From: Paraburkholderia phenoliruptrix
Lineage (GTDB): Bacteria; Pseudomonadota; Gammaproteobacteria; Burkholderiales; Burkholderiaceae
Direction: 5' to 3'
DNA length: 64,000 nt
Assembly (NCBI RefSeq): GCF_019511605.1
Contig: NZ_JAEUAV010000013.1
Span: 115,050-179,049, forward strand
Under the pieces are notes generated by a model that searched no databases, was not told the DNA's origin, and was given only the letters and a program-made list of their open reading frames with translations. The position numbers were made by a program, and so were the translations under genes. Of the stretch, positions 34,539 through 43,027 are shown piece by piece (the first letter of the stretch is position 1; each line of letters starts with the position of its first letter).

Positions 34539-35993
34539 TTACTTCTTGCCGCCTTCCGCGAGTTCGGCCATTGCCGCGATCACGCCTTCGGCATACGCCG
34601 GGTCGATGCTGCGGAAATGCTCGACTGCACGCGCGACGATCTCCTGCGGCACGCCGTTGATATGACGCGCGATGTTGCCGTACAGACGCTCCCGCTGTGC
34701 TGCGTCGAAGAGGGCAAACAGCATGCCCGGCTGCGTGTAGTAGTCGTCATCCGCGCGATGGTCGTAACGATCGACCGCGCCCGCGGCGAGCGGCGGCTCC
34801 GCCGCGTTGGCGTCCTGCGCGAAGTCGCCGAAGCGGTTCGGCTCATAGTTCACGTTGCCGCCGAGGTTGCCGTCGGTGCGCATTGCGCCGTCGCGATGGA
34901 ACGAATGCGGATTCGGCACACGCGAGGCATTCACCGGAATCTGATGGTGATTGATGCCAAGGCGGTAGCGCTGCGTGTCGCCATACGAGAACAGACGGCC
35001 TTGCAACAGACGGTCCGGCGAAAAGCCGATGCCCGGCACCACGTTGGCCGGCGTGAACGCTGCCTGCTCGACGTCCGCGAAATAGTTGGCCGCATTCCGG
35101 TTCAATTCGATCGTGCCGACGTCGATCAGCGGGTAGTCTTTCTGCGACCACACCTTCGTGATGTCGAACGGATTGAAGCGATAGGCCGCGGCCTCTGCTT
35201 CCGGCATGACCTGGATCGCAAAGCGCCACTTCGGGAAATTGCCCGCGTCGATGTTGCCCACCAGATCGCGCTGCGCGCTTTCGCGGTCTTGCGCGACCAC
35301 TTGCGCCGCTTCCGCATCGGTGAAATTTTCAATGCCCTGCAGCGACTTGAAGTGGAACTTCACCCAGAAGCGCTCGTTGTTCGCGTTGATGAACGAGTAC
35401 GTGTGCGAGCCGAAGCCGTGCATCTGGCGGTAGTTCTTCGGAATGCCGCGATCGCTCATGAGAATCGTGACCTGATGCATCGACTCCGGATGACGCGTCC
35501 AGAAGTCCCACGCGGCGATGTTGCTGCGCAGGTTGGTGTACGGGTCCCGCTTTTGCGTGTGGATGAAGTCGGGGAACTTCAACGGATCGCGAATGAAGAA
35601 CACCGGCGTGTTGTTGCCCACCACGTCCCAGTTGCCTTCTTCGGTGTAGAACTTGATCGAGAAGCCGCGCACGTCGCGTTCCGCGTCAGCCGCGCCGCGC
35701 TCGCCCGCCACCGTCGAAAAACGCATGAACAGCGGCGTTTCCTTGCCGACCTCGGCGAACACTTTGGCCTTCGTGTAGCGCGAAATGTCGTGCGTCACCT
35801 TCAGCGTGCCGAATGCGCCGGAGCCTTTGGCGTGAACACGGCGCTCGGGAATCACCTCGCGGTCGAAATGCGCGAGCTTTTCGAGCAGCCACACGTCCTG
35901 CAGGACGACCGGGCCGCGCACGCCGGCGGTCATGGAATTCTGGTTGTCGGCGACGGGCGCGCCGGCGGCATTGGTGAGCTTACGTTCGGACAT
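34539..35993 (-). CDS. katA: monofunctional heme catalase, small-subunit type
   Basis: The ATG at 35993 follows AGGAG and gives 484 residues, typical of clade 3 catalases. The active-site His54 (RRVHAKGSGAFG), Asn127 (VVGNNTPVFF) and proximal heme ligand Tyr337 (RLFSYGDTQRYRLG) are all present. It dismutates H2O2 to water and oxygen in the cytoplasm. An in-frame extension to 36167 overlaps a separate small ORF and was rejected. It is flanked by two small ORFs, and an OxyR-like site lies upstream of the first, so H2O2 induction is likely. Confidence 0.96.
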   Translation of the reverse strand: MSERKLTNAAGAPVADNQNSMTAGVRGPVVLQDVWLLEKLAHFDREVIPERRVHAKGSGAFGTLKVTHDISRYTKAKVFAEVGKETPLFMRFSTVAGERGAADAERDVRGFSIKFYTEEGNWDVVGNNTPVFFIRDPLKFPDFIHTQKRDPYTNLRSNIAAWDFWTRHPESMHQVTILMSDRGIPKNYRQMHGFGSHTYSFINANNERFWVKFHFKSLQGIENFTDAEAAQVVAQDRESAQRDLVGNIDAGNFPKWRFAIQVMPEAEAAAYRFNPFDITKVWSQKDYPLIDVGTIELNRNAANYFADVEQAAFTPANVVPGIGFSPDRLLQGRLFSYGDTQRYRLGINHHQIPVNASRVPNPHSFHRDGAMRTDGNLGGNVNYEPNRFGDFAQDANAAEPPLAAGAVDRYDHRADDDYYTQPGMLFALFDAAQRERLYGNIARHINGVPQEIVARAVEHFRSIDPAYAEGVIAAMAELAEGGKK

Positions 35994-36096
35994 GCGGAAC
36001 TCCTGGTTGATTTTCGTTAAAGCGGATTGTGGGAGAAGCGCGGCGAGGCAACGCGGAATACCTGGGCGAGCAACTGCGCGAACACACTGCCCGCGA

Positions 36097-36234
36097 TCAT
36101 GCGGACAAGGCGCGGTCCACCAGCAACGACAGCGCGACCGTGCGCACGCCCACCATGGCCGCTGCAAGACCGGTCTGCGCAGCGGCCGGTTCAGCAGCGA
36201 AGCTGGCAGTTTGCGACAAATTCGATTTCGTCAT
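36097..36234 (-). CDS. small ORF upstream of katA, 45 aa
   Basis: The ATG at 36234 is preceded by GGAG at 7 nt and encodes 45 residues to TGA at 36097. The N-terminus is MTKSNLSQTASFAAEPAAAQ. The second half (TGLAAAMVGVRTVALSLLVD) is hydrophobic enough for a weak amphipathic or membrane helix. It lies between a predicted OxyR-controlled promoter and katA (103 nt before the katA ATG). It would therefore be the first coding unit of the katA transcript. Function is unknown; it might affect katA translation or be a small membrane protein. Confidence 0.45.
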   Translation of the reverse strand: MTKSNLSQTASFAAEPAAAQTGLAAAMVGVRTVALSLLVDRALSA

Positions 36235-36308
36235 GTTGTTCTCCGGTTACAAACGATCGGGCGATCCATGGAGACGACTATATCAAGACTATCAAAATGT
36301 CGCATTTT

Positions 36309-36323
36309 ATAAATTTTATCTAT
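36309..36323 (-). promoter_or_regulatory. OxyR-like site upstream of the katA transcript
   Basis: On the minus strand ATAGATAAAATTTAT matches the OxyR half-site pattern ATAGnTnnnAnCTAT at 9 of 10 defined positions. The second tandem half is not well conserved. A -10 like element TATAGT lies at 36277-36282 with no good -35, as expected for an activator-dependent promoter. The site falls just upstream of the -35 region. Together they precede the 45-aa ORF and katA. Confidence 0.55.
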
Positions 36324-36438
36324 CTGATAGGCGCGCGTCGGCCCTTGGCAGAACGCAAAGCGGGGAAGCCCGGTAGCCGACGCGGCGGCTAGCGCAAGCG
36401 CCGGTCGCGCCGGCGCCTCGCGTCGACCGCCCGCCGGT

Positions 36439-37398
36439 TCAGTTCACCGCGACCGGAAGGTCCAGCTTTTTCACGCCGGGCAGATCGCAAGCGCTGATTG
36501 CGTCGCAGATCGCGTCGATGGCGGGCATGCGCGTGAAGCTCTTGCGCCACGCCAGCACAACGCGGCGGTCGGGCACCGGCTCGTCGAAGGGGACATAGGA
36601 GAGGAGCCCCGAGTCGATGCCGCCCGCGTGCGGCTTCACCTCATGCACCGACATGCGCGGCAGCACCGTGATGCCCACGCCGCTTGCCACCATATGGCGG
36701 ATGGTTTCCAGCGACGATCCCTCGAAGGTCTTCTGGATGCCGTCCGCGTTCTGCGAGAAACGCATCAGTTCCGGACACACGCCGAGCACGTGGTCGCGGA
36801 AGCAGTGGCCGCTGCCGAGCAACAGCATGGTTTCCTGCTTCAGGTCGTCGGCGTCGATCTTGGGGCGGTTTTCCCACGCGTGGCCCGAGGGCAGCGCGAC
36901 GACAAACGGCTCGTCGTACAGAGGGCGCAGCATCAGCCCGGTTTCCGGAAACGGCAGCGCCATGATGGCCACGTCGATTTCGCCCTGCTTGAGCAGTTCG
37001 ATCAGCTTGAGCGTGTAATTTTCCTGCAGCATCAAGGGCATTTGCGGCACGCGCTTGATCATCTGCTTGACGAGCGTGGGCAGCAGGTACGGCCCGATCG
37101 TATAGATCACGCCCAGCCGCAGCGGTCCGACGAGCGGGTCTTTGCCCTGCTTGGCGATTTCCTTGATGGCGAGCGTCTGTTCCAGCACCCGCTGCGCCTG
37201 CGTGACAATCTGCTCGCCGATGGGCGTGACGCTCACTTCGCTCGTGCCACGCTCGAAGATTTGCACGTTCAGCTCGTCCTCGAGCTTCTTGATGGCCACG
37301 GACAGCGTCGGCTGGCTGACGAAACACGCTTCGGCGGCCCGGCCAAAGTGCCTCTCTCGGGCCACGGCAACGATGTACTTCAATTCGGTGAGCGTCAT
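36439..37398 (-). CDS. oxyR: hydrogen-peroxide sensor and regulator OxyR
   Basis: The 319-residue LysR-type protein has an N-terminal winged helix (FGRAAEACFVSQPTLSVAI). The redox-sensing pair is at Cys199 and Cys208 (GHCFRDHVLGVCPE), the same positions as in E. coli OxyR. Oxidation to a disulfide turns it into an activator of peroxide-defence genes. It lies between recG and the katA block on the same strand. A site of the same form as that before katA overlaps its own promoter region, suggesting autoregulation. Confidence 0.97.
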   Translation of the reverse strand: MTLTELKYIVAVARERHFGRAAEACFVSQPTLSVAIKKLEDELNVQIFERGTSEVSVTPIGEQIVTQAQRVLEQTLAIKEIAKQGKDPLVGPLRLGVIYTIGPYLLPTLVKQMIKRVPQMPLMLQENYTLKLIELLKQGEIDVAIMALPFPETGLMLRPLYDEPFVVALPSGHAWENRPKIDADDLKQETMLLLGSGHCFRDHVLGVCPELMRFSQNADGIQKTFEGSSLETIRHMVASGVGITVLPRMSVHEVKPHAGGIDSGLLSYVPFDEPVPDRRVVLAWRKSFTRMPAIDAICDAISACDLPGVKKLDLPVAVN

Positions 37399-37426
37399 TG
37401 GGGGACCAATCAGTGCAATGGATTCG

Positions 37427-37441
37427 ATAGGTTCTAGTTAT
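37427..37441. promoter_or_regulatory. OxyR-like autoregulatory site before oxyR
   Basis: ATAGGTTCTAGTTAT on the plus strand matches ATAGnTnnnAnCTAT at 9 of 10 positions, with the same TTAT-for-CTAT deviation as the katA site. It lies 29-43 nt upstream of the oxyR ATG, where binding would block transcription. LysR regulators commonly repress themselves in this way. Confidence 0.5.
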
Positions 37442-37591
37442 ACACCCATAGGGTCGGTTCGCCAACCCGGTTCGCCGGGTTTTGCTCTGTCGTTTGCCCT
37501 GTCGTTCAGCCCTGCCGTTCAGCCCTGTCGATGTCTGCGAAACCGGCCAGCGCGAACGCCAGCGCCGTGACGTGCGTCTTCGCGGCACTCC

Positions 37592-39868
37592 TCACGCCTT
37601 CAGGTAATGCTCGCGCGCGCTCAGCCAGCGCGTCAGATGCTGCGTGACCACGTGCGGATACTGTTCGAGCAACACGGCAGCCGCTTCGCGCGCAGGCTCG
37701 ATCAGCCATTGGTCGTTTTCCAGGTCGGCGAAGCGCAGCATGGCCGCGCCGGACTGCCGCGCGCCGAGAAACTCGCCGGGGCCGCGTATCTCCAGATCGC
37801 GGCGCGCAATTTCGAAACCGTCGGTGGTCTCGCGCATGGTTTGCAGCCGGGCGCGCGCCGTCATCGAAAGAGGACCGGTGTAGAGCAGCACGCACACCGA
37901 AGCTGCACTGCCGCGCCCTACCCGCCCGCGCAACTGGTGCAACTGCGCGAGTCCGAAGCGCTCCGCGTGCTCGATCACCATTAGCGACGCGTTCGGCACG
38001 TCGACGCCGACCTCGATCACCGTGGTCGCGACCAGCAATTGCACCTCGTTGCGCGTGAACGCATCCATTACCGCGGCCTTCTCCGCGGGCGCGAGCCGCC
38101 CATGCACCAGGCCGACGTTCAGCTCGGGCAACGCCGCCACCAGCGTTTCGTAAGTTTCCACGGCGGTCTGCAACTGCAGCGTCTCGCTTTCCTCGATCAG
38201 CGGACAGACCCAGTAGACCTGACGCCCTGTCAACGCGGCTTCGCGCACCCGGCCGATCACTTCCTCGCGGCGCGCGTCGGAGACGAGCTTGGTCAGGATC
38301 GGCGTGCGTCCGGGCGGCAATTCGTCGATGGTCGACACGTCGAGGTCGGCGTAATAGGTCATGGCGAGCGTGCGCGGAATCGGCGTGGCCGACATCATCA
38401 GTTGATGCGGCTGGAAGTCACGCGCGCCGTCCGCCGCGTTGCGGGCCTTGGCACGCAGCGCAAGCCGCTGTTCGACGCCGAAGCGGTGCTGTTCGTCGAC
38501 GATCACGAGCCCGAGCCGCGCAAACTCCACGGTGTCCTGAATGATCGCGTGCGTGCCGATCACGAGCTGCGCGGTGCCGAGCGCGGCCGCCTCGATGGCG
38601 GCGCGCTTTTCCTTCGTCTTGAGGCTGCCGGCGAGCCACGCGACACTCACGCCGAGCGGCTCCAGCCAGCCGCGCAGCTTGCGCGCGTGTTGTTCGGCGA
38701 GGATTTCGGTGGGCGCCATCAGCGCGGCCTGGTAGCCCGCGTCGATGGCCTGCGCGGCGGCCAGCGCCGCCACGATCGTCTTGCCGCTGCCGACGTCGCC
38801 TTGCAACAGGCGCTGCATCGGATGCGGCTGCGTCAGGTCAAGTGCAATCTCGCCGCCCACGCGCTCCTGCGCCCTGGTGAGCGAAAACGGCAGCGCGGCG
38901 AGCAGACGCGCGACCAGCGCGGATTCGTCGCCGAGCTTGCGGCGCGGCATGGCCGGCGCGGCGCGCGTGCGGCGCTCCTCGTGCGCGCGCTTGAGCGACA
39001 TCTGCTGCGCGAGCAGTTCCTCGAACTTGATGCGCACCCACGCCGGATGCGTGCCGTCGATCAACGCGGTTTCGTCGGATTGCGCGCCGGGATGATGCAG
39101 CGTGCGCACCGCGTCCATCAGCGAGGGCACGCCAAGCGGCTCCAGCCATTGACGCGCAACGGCTTCGGGCAACAGTTCGGGCAGCGACGTGCGCGACAAC
39201 GCATTGTCGATTGCCTTGCGCAAATACGCCTGGCTCACGCCCGCGGTACTCGGATAGACCGGCGTGAGCGCTTGCGGCAGCGGCGTGTCTTCGTCGACCA
39301 CGCGCACCGCCGGGTGCACCATCTCCATGCCGAAGAAGCCGCCCCGCACGTCGCCGCGCACGCGCAGGCGCGCGCCGATCGCCATTTGCTTGACCTGCGA
39401 GCCGTAGAAGTTGAGAAAGCGCAGCACGAGCTCGTCGCCGGCATCGTCGCGCAGCTTGACGAGCAACTGGCGGCGCGGACGATACGCGATCTCGTTGTCG
39501 AACACCACGCCTTCGGTTTGCGCAATGCCGCCGGGCAGCAGATGGCCGATCGGCGTGAGCGAGGTTTCGTCCTCGTAGCGCATCGGCAGATGCAGCACGA
39601 GGTCGATGTCGCGCGTAAGGCCGAGCTTGGCGAGTTTGTCGGCGGTTTTGACGGTGGGCTTCGTAGTGGATTTGGCCGCGGGCTTGACGGTGGGCTTGGC
39701 CTTGCGCTCCGCCGCAGGCTTGCCGGCGGACGCGGCGGCCACCTCGTCGCCAGAGCTCGCCGCCGACTGCGCCGACTGCGCCGACTCGCCGCCGTGCGCG
39801 ACGCGGGCTGCCGGCTCGGCGCTCACTTCATCGGTAGCGGAAGGCAATCGGCGATCGGACAAAGGCAT
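37592..39868 (-). CDS. recG: ATP-dependent DNA helicase RecG
   Basis: The ATG at 39868 gives 758 residues; the longer frame starts only at a TTG. Helicase motifs are in order: QGDVGSGKT (Walker A), MAPTEILAEQHA, IVDEQHRFG (motif II), MSATPIPRTLAMTYY and GRVGRGSAASVC. The OB-type wedge domain precedes them. RecG remodels stalled forks and Holliday junctions. The first 75 or so residues are an Ala/Lys/Pro/Thr-rich, low-complexity extension (KPAAERKAKPTVKPAAKS) that E. coli RecG (693 residues) lacks. It is upstream of oxyR on the same strand, the recG-oxyR neighbourhood seen in Burkholderia. Confidence 0.96.
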   Translation of the reverse strand: MPLSDRRLPSATDEVSAEPAARVAHGGESAQSAQSAASSGDEVAAASAGKPAAERKAKPTVKPAAKSTTKPTVKTADKLAKLGLTRDIDLVLHLPMRYEDETSLTPIGHLLPGGIAQTEGVVFDNEIAYRPRRQLLVKLRDDAGDELVLRFLNFYGSQVKQMAIGARLRVRGDVRGGFFGMEMVHPAVRVVDEDTPLPQALTPVYPSTAGVSQAYLRKAIDNALSRTSLPELLPEAVARQWLEPLGVPSLMDAVRTLHHPGAQSDETALIDGTHPAWVRIKFEELLAQQMSLKRAHEERRTRAAPAMPRRKLGDESALVARLLAALPFSLTRAQERVGGEIALDLTQPHPMQRLLQGDVGSGKTIVAALAAAQAIDAGYQAALMAPTEILAEQHARKLRGWLEPLGVSVAWLAGSLKTKEKRAAIEAAALGTAQLVIGTHAIIQDTVEFARLGLVIVDEQHRFGVEQRLALRAKARNAADGARDFQPHQLMMSATPIPRTLAMTYYADLDVSTIDELPPGRTPILTKLVSDARREEVIGRVREAALTGRQVYWVCPLIEESETLQLQTAVETYETLVAALPELNVGLVHGRLAPAEKAAVMDAFTRNEVQLLVATTVIEVGVDVPNASLMVIEHAERFGLAQLHQLRGRVGRGSAASVCVLLYTGPLSMTARARLQTMRETTDGFEIARRDLEIRGPGEFLGARQSGAAMLRFADLENDQWLIEPAREAAAVLLEQYPHVVTQHLTRWLSAREHYLKA

Positions 39869-40038
39869 GGGCTGCTTCGCAAGTACAATATCGGCTGTCA
39901 AAAAATATCGAAGGCTGCACGGCTTTCTGCCCGCCGCGCAAGCGCGCGGGCTCGCGGGCCGCCGCGGCGTCCCGCAATCATAGCCGCCCGGCCGAGGCTT
40001 CGGCTCAATTCAGTCTTCATTCGCTTCCAGTGGTTCGC

Positions 40039-41097
40039 ATGCTTACGCTTTCCGATTTCGATTTCGACCTGCCGCCCGAGCTGATCGCGCAAGTCGCGCT
40101 GCCCGAGCGCAGCGCGAGCCGCCTCCTCGAGGTCGACAACGCACCCGACGCCGACCGCGCCGCGCGTCTGACCGACCGCCGCTTCTCCGAGCTGCCCGAA
40201 TGCATCAACGCCGGCGATCTGCTGGTCTTTAACGATACCAAAGTCCTGAAGGCGCGCTTCCTCGGCCAGAAGGCCAGTGGCGGCAAGATCGAAGTGCTGG
40301 TCGAGCGCCTGGTTGGCGAGCGCACGGCGCTCGCGCAGATTCGCGCGAGCAAGAGCCCGCAGCCGGGCACCACGATTCGCCTTGCCGACGCGTTCGACGT
40401 GACGGTCGGCGAGCGCGTCGAGCCGTTCTACACGCTGCACTTTCCCGCCGACTGTCTGACGCTGATCGAGCAATACGGGCGCTTGCCGCTGCCGCCGTAC
40501 ATCGAGCACGATCCCGACTCCACCGACGAGACCCGCTATCAGACCGTCTACGCGCAAAACCCGGGCGCGGTGGCGGCGCCCACGGCGGGCCTGCATTTTG
40601 ACGACGCGCTGTTCGAGCGGCTCGACGCGCGCGGCGTGCAACGCGCGACGCTGACGCTGCATGTGGGCGCCGGCACGTTCCAGCCGGTGCGCGTCGAGAA
40701 CCTCGCCGAGCACAAGATGCACAGCGAGTGGTATCACCTGCCGCAATCGCTCGCCGATAAAATCGCCGCGACCCGGGCGCGCGGCAACCGGGTGATCGCG
40801 GTAGGCACCACCTCGATGCGCGCGCTCGAAGCCGCCGCGCGCGACGCCGAAGCGGCCGGCCGCCCGCTTGCCGCCGCGAGCACGGAAACCGACATTTTCA
40901 TCACGCCGGGCTACCGGTTTCGCGTGATCGACCGGCTCGTCACGAATTTCCATTTGCCGAAGTCGACGCTGCTGATGCTGGTGTCCGCATTCGCGGGCGT
41001 GGAGACGATACGCGCCGCGTATCGTCATGCAATCGAGCAACGCTACCGCTTTTTCAGCTACGGCGACGCCATGCTGCTGACGCGGCGCGACGGCTGA
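40039..41097 (+). CDS. queA: S-adenosylmethionine:tRNA ribosyltransferase-isomerase
   Basis: The ATG at 40039 gives 352 residues, starting MLTLSDFDFDLPPELIAQ, a typical QueA start. Conserved blocks include LLVFNDTKVLKARF, QTVYAQNPGAVAAPTAGLHF and NFHLPKSTLLMLVSAFAG. It converts preQ1 at tRNA position 34 to epoxyqueuosine. It is followed by tgt at 111 nt on the same strand, the preceding step of the same pathway. It is divergent from recG with 170 nt between starts. Confidence 0.97.
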   Translation: MLTLSDFDFDLPPELIAQVALPERSASRLLEVDNAPDADRAARLTDRRFSELPECINAGDLLVFNDTKVLKARFLGQKASGGKIEVLVERLVGERTALAQIRASKSPQPGTTIRLADAFDVTVGERVEPFYTLHFPADCLTLIEQYGRLPLPPYIEHDPDSTDETRYQTVYAQNPGAVAAPTAGLHFDDALFERLDARGVQRATLTLHVGAGTFQPVRVENLAEHKMHSEWYHLPQSLADKIAATRARGNRVIAVGTTSMRALEAAARDAEAAGRPLAAASTETDIFITPGYRFRVIDRLVTNFHLPKSTLLMLVSAFAGVETIRAAYRHAIEQRYRFFSYGDAMLLTRRDG

Positions 41098-41208
41098 TCT
41101 GACACACCGCGTTCTGGTTCTGTAGTTCTTCGCAGCCGCCGCGAATGCTCGCGGCGGTGCTTTCTTATCGCGCCGGACTGTTTTCCGGTTGCTTTTGGAG
41201 TTATCTCA

Positions 41209-42384
41209 ATGACCACCGGTCATCCATTACCCCAACCCGCCGACGGCCTCCAGTTCGAACTGCTAGGCACGGACGGCCTCGCGCGCCGCGGCCGCGTCAC
41301 GCTCAATCACGGCGTGGTCGAGACGCCGATCTTCATGCCGGTCGGCACGTACGGCACTGTCAAGGCGGTGCAGCCGCGCGAGCTCGAGGAAATGCATGCG
41401 CAGATCATCCTCGGCAACACGTTTCACCTGTGGCTGCGCCCGGGGCTCGAAACCATCGCCGCGCACGGCGGCCTGCATGGCTTCATGGGTTGGAAAAAGC
41501 CGATCCTGACCGACTCCGGCGGCTTCCAGGTGTTCTCGCTCGGCGAGCTGCGCAAGATCACCGAAGACGGCGTGACGTTCGCCTCGCCCATCAACGGCGA
41601 CAAGCTCTTTTTGTCCCCGGAAGTGTCGATGCAGATTCAGAAAGTGCTGAACTCGGACATCGTCATGCAGTTCGACGAATGCACGCCCTACGCGACCAAC
41701 AACGTGCCGACCTCCCGTCAGGAAGCGGCCGACTCCATGCGTATGTCCATGCGCTGGGCGCAGCGCTCGATCGACGAATTCCGCCGGCTCGGCAATCCGA
41801 ACGCGCTGTTCGGCATCGTTCAGGGCGGCATGTTCGAGGACCTGCGCGACGAGTCGCTCGCCGGCCTCGCAGAGAAAGATTTTCACGGCCTCGCCATTGG
41901 CGGTCTTTCGGTCGGCGAGCCGAAAGAAGACATGATGCGCGTGCTCAACCACATCGGCCCCAGGTTGCCGGCCAACAAGCCGCACTACCTGATGGGCGTG
42001 GGCACGCCGGAAGACCTGGTGGCGGGCGTGGCGGCCGGCGTGGACATGTTCGACTGCGTGATGCCGACGCGCAACGCGCGCAACGGCTGGCTCTTCACGC
42101 GCTTTGGCGACATCAAGATCCGCAATGCCACGCACAAGAATTCGCTGCGTCCGCTCGACGAACAATGCGGCTGCTACACGTGCAGAAACTTCACTCGCGG
42201 ATATCTGCATCATCTGCATCGTGTTGGGGAAATTCTCGGCGCGCAGCTGAATACGATTCACAACCTGCACTATTACCTGGAACTCATGCAGGAAATGCGC
42301 GATGCGATCGACGCGAAAATGTTCGAGCCATTCCGCAAGCGCTTTCACGAGAACCGCGCACGCGGCATAGACGAGGCGCCGTGA
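41209..42384 (+). CDS. tgt: queuine/preQ1 tRNA-ribosyltransferase
   Basis: The 391-residue TIM-barrel protein has the catalytic region ILTDSGGFQVFSLGEL and the second aspartate block in GVDMFDCVMPTRNARNG. The zinc site is CGCYTCRNFTRGYLHHL. It exchanges guanine-34 for preQ1 in GU(N) anticodon tRNAs. GGAG stands 8 nt before the ATG. Position between queA and yajC-secD-secF is the standard proteobacterial order. Confidence 0.98.
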   Translation: MTTGHPLPQPADGLQFELLGTDGLARRGRVTLNHGVVETPIFMPVGTYGTVKAVQPRELEEMHAQIILGNTFHLWLRPGLETIAAHGGLHGFMGWKKPILTDSGGFQVFSLGELRKITEDGVTFASPINGDKLFLSPEVSMQIQKVLNSDIVMQFDECTPYATNNVPTSRQEAADSMRMSMRWAQRSIDEFRRLGNPNALFGIVQGGMFEDLRDESLAGLAEKDFHGLAIGGLSVGEPKEDMMRVLNHIGPRLPANKPHYLMGVGTPEDLVAGVAAGVDMFDCVMPTRNARNGWLFTRFGDIKIRNATHKNSLRPLDEQCGCYTCRNFTRGYLHHLHRVGEILGAQLNTIHNLHYYLELMQEMRDAIDAKMFEPFRKRFHENRARGIDEAP

Positions 42385-42582
42385 CGACAAACGCTGTCGG
42401 ATCAAGCGAATCAATCCGTCAGCGGCTTGCGGAAAACCTTACAATCTACTTTCGCGGACGGCGAAAATCGGCTTTAAGCGGTTGATCGCAAAGCCGAATC
42501 GCCGCGCCGACGCGCTCGATGCCGGTGGTAGAATGACCGGCTGATTTTTTTGATTGAATTGATCTATAACGGAGAGACCAAC

Positions 42583-42912
42583 GTGTCGTTCATTTCCAAT
42601 GCCTTCGCCCAAGGCACCGCAGCAGGTGGCGTTGAGTCGAATCTGATGAGCTTCCTGCCGCTGATCCTGATGTTCGGCGTGCTGTACTTCATCATGATTC
42701 GCCCGCAAATGAAGCGCCAGAAGGAACATCGCAACATGCTCGCCGCAATGGCCAAGGGCGACGAAGTGGTGACGAATGGCGGCATCGTCGGCAAGGTGAC
42801 CAAGGTGGGCGAGGCTTACGTCGGCGTCGAAATTTCGGAAGGCACGGAAATCACCGTGCAGAAAGCGTCGATCACGACGATTCTCCCGAAGGGCACGATC
42901 AAGTCGCTGTAA
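42583..42912 (+). CDS. yajC: preprotein translocase subunit YajC
   Basis: The GTG at 42583 follows GGAGAG at good spacing and gives 109 residues; an earlier in-frame TTG at 42550 would add 11 residues and has no ribosome site. One N-terminal membrane helix (FLPLILMFGVLYFIMI) is followed by RPQMKRQKEH and the cytosolic YajC domain. YajC associates with SecDF in the inner membrane and supports protein export. It leads the yajC-secD-secF series. Confidence 0.95.
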   Translation: MSFISNAFAQGTAAGGVESNLMSFLPLILMFGVLYFIMIRPQMKRQKEHRNMLAAMAKGDEVVTNGGIVGKVTKVGEAYVGVEISEGTEITVQKASITTILPKGTIKSL

Positions 42913-43027
42913 GGCCTGCTCTCGCGTCCGGCGCGGCCTCGCCGGCGATCCACGCATACCTGCTGCGGGTCGCCCGCGCTCATCGCCGGGCGCATCGCTT
43001 TCAAGCCAACCTCCCGTTGGACTACTC

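Noticed and set aside
38039..40084. A 681-codon plus-strand frame opposite recG running into queA
   Set aside because: RecG helicase motifs on the minus strand explain it; the end overlaps the real queA start in another frame.
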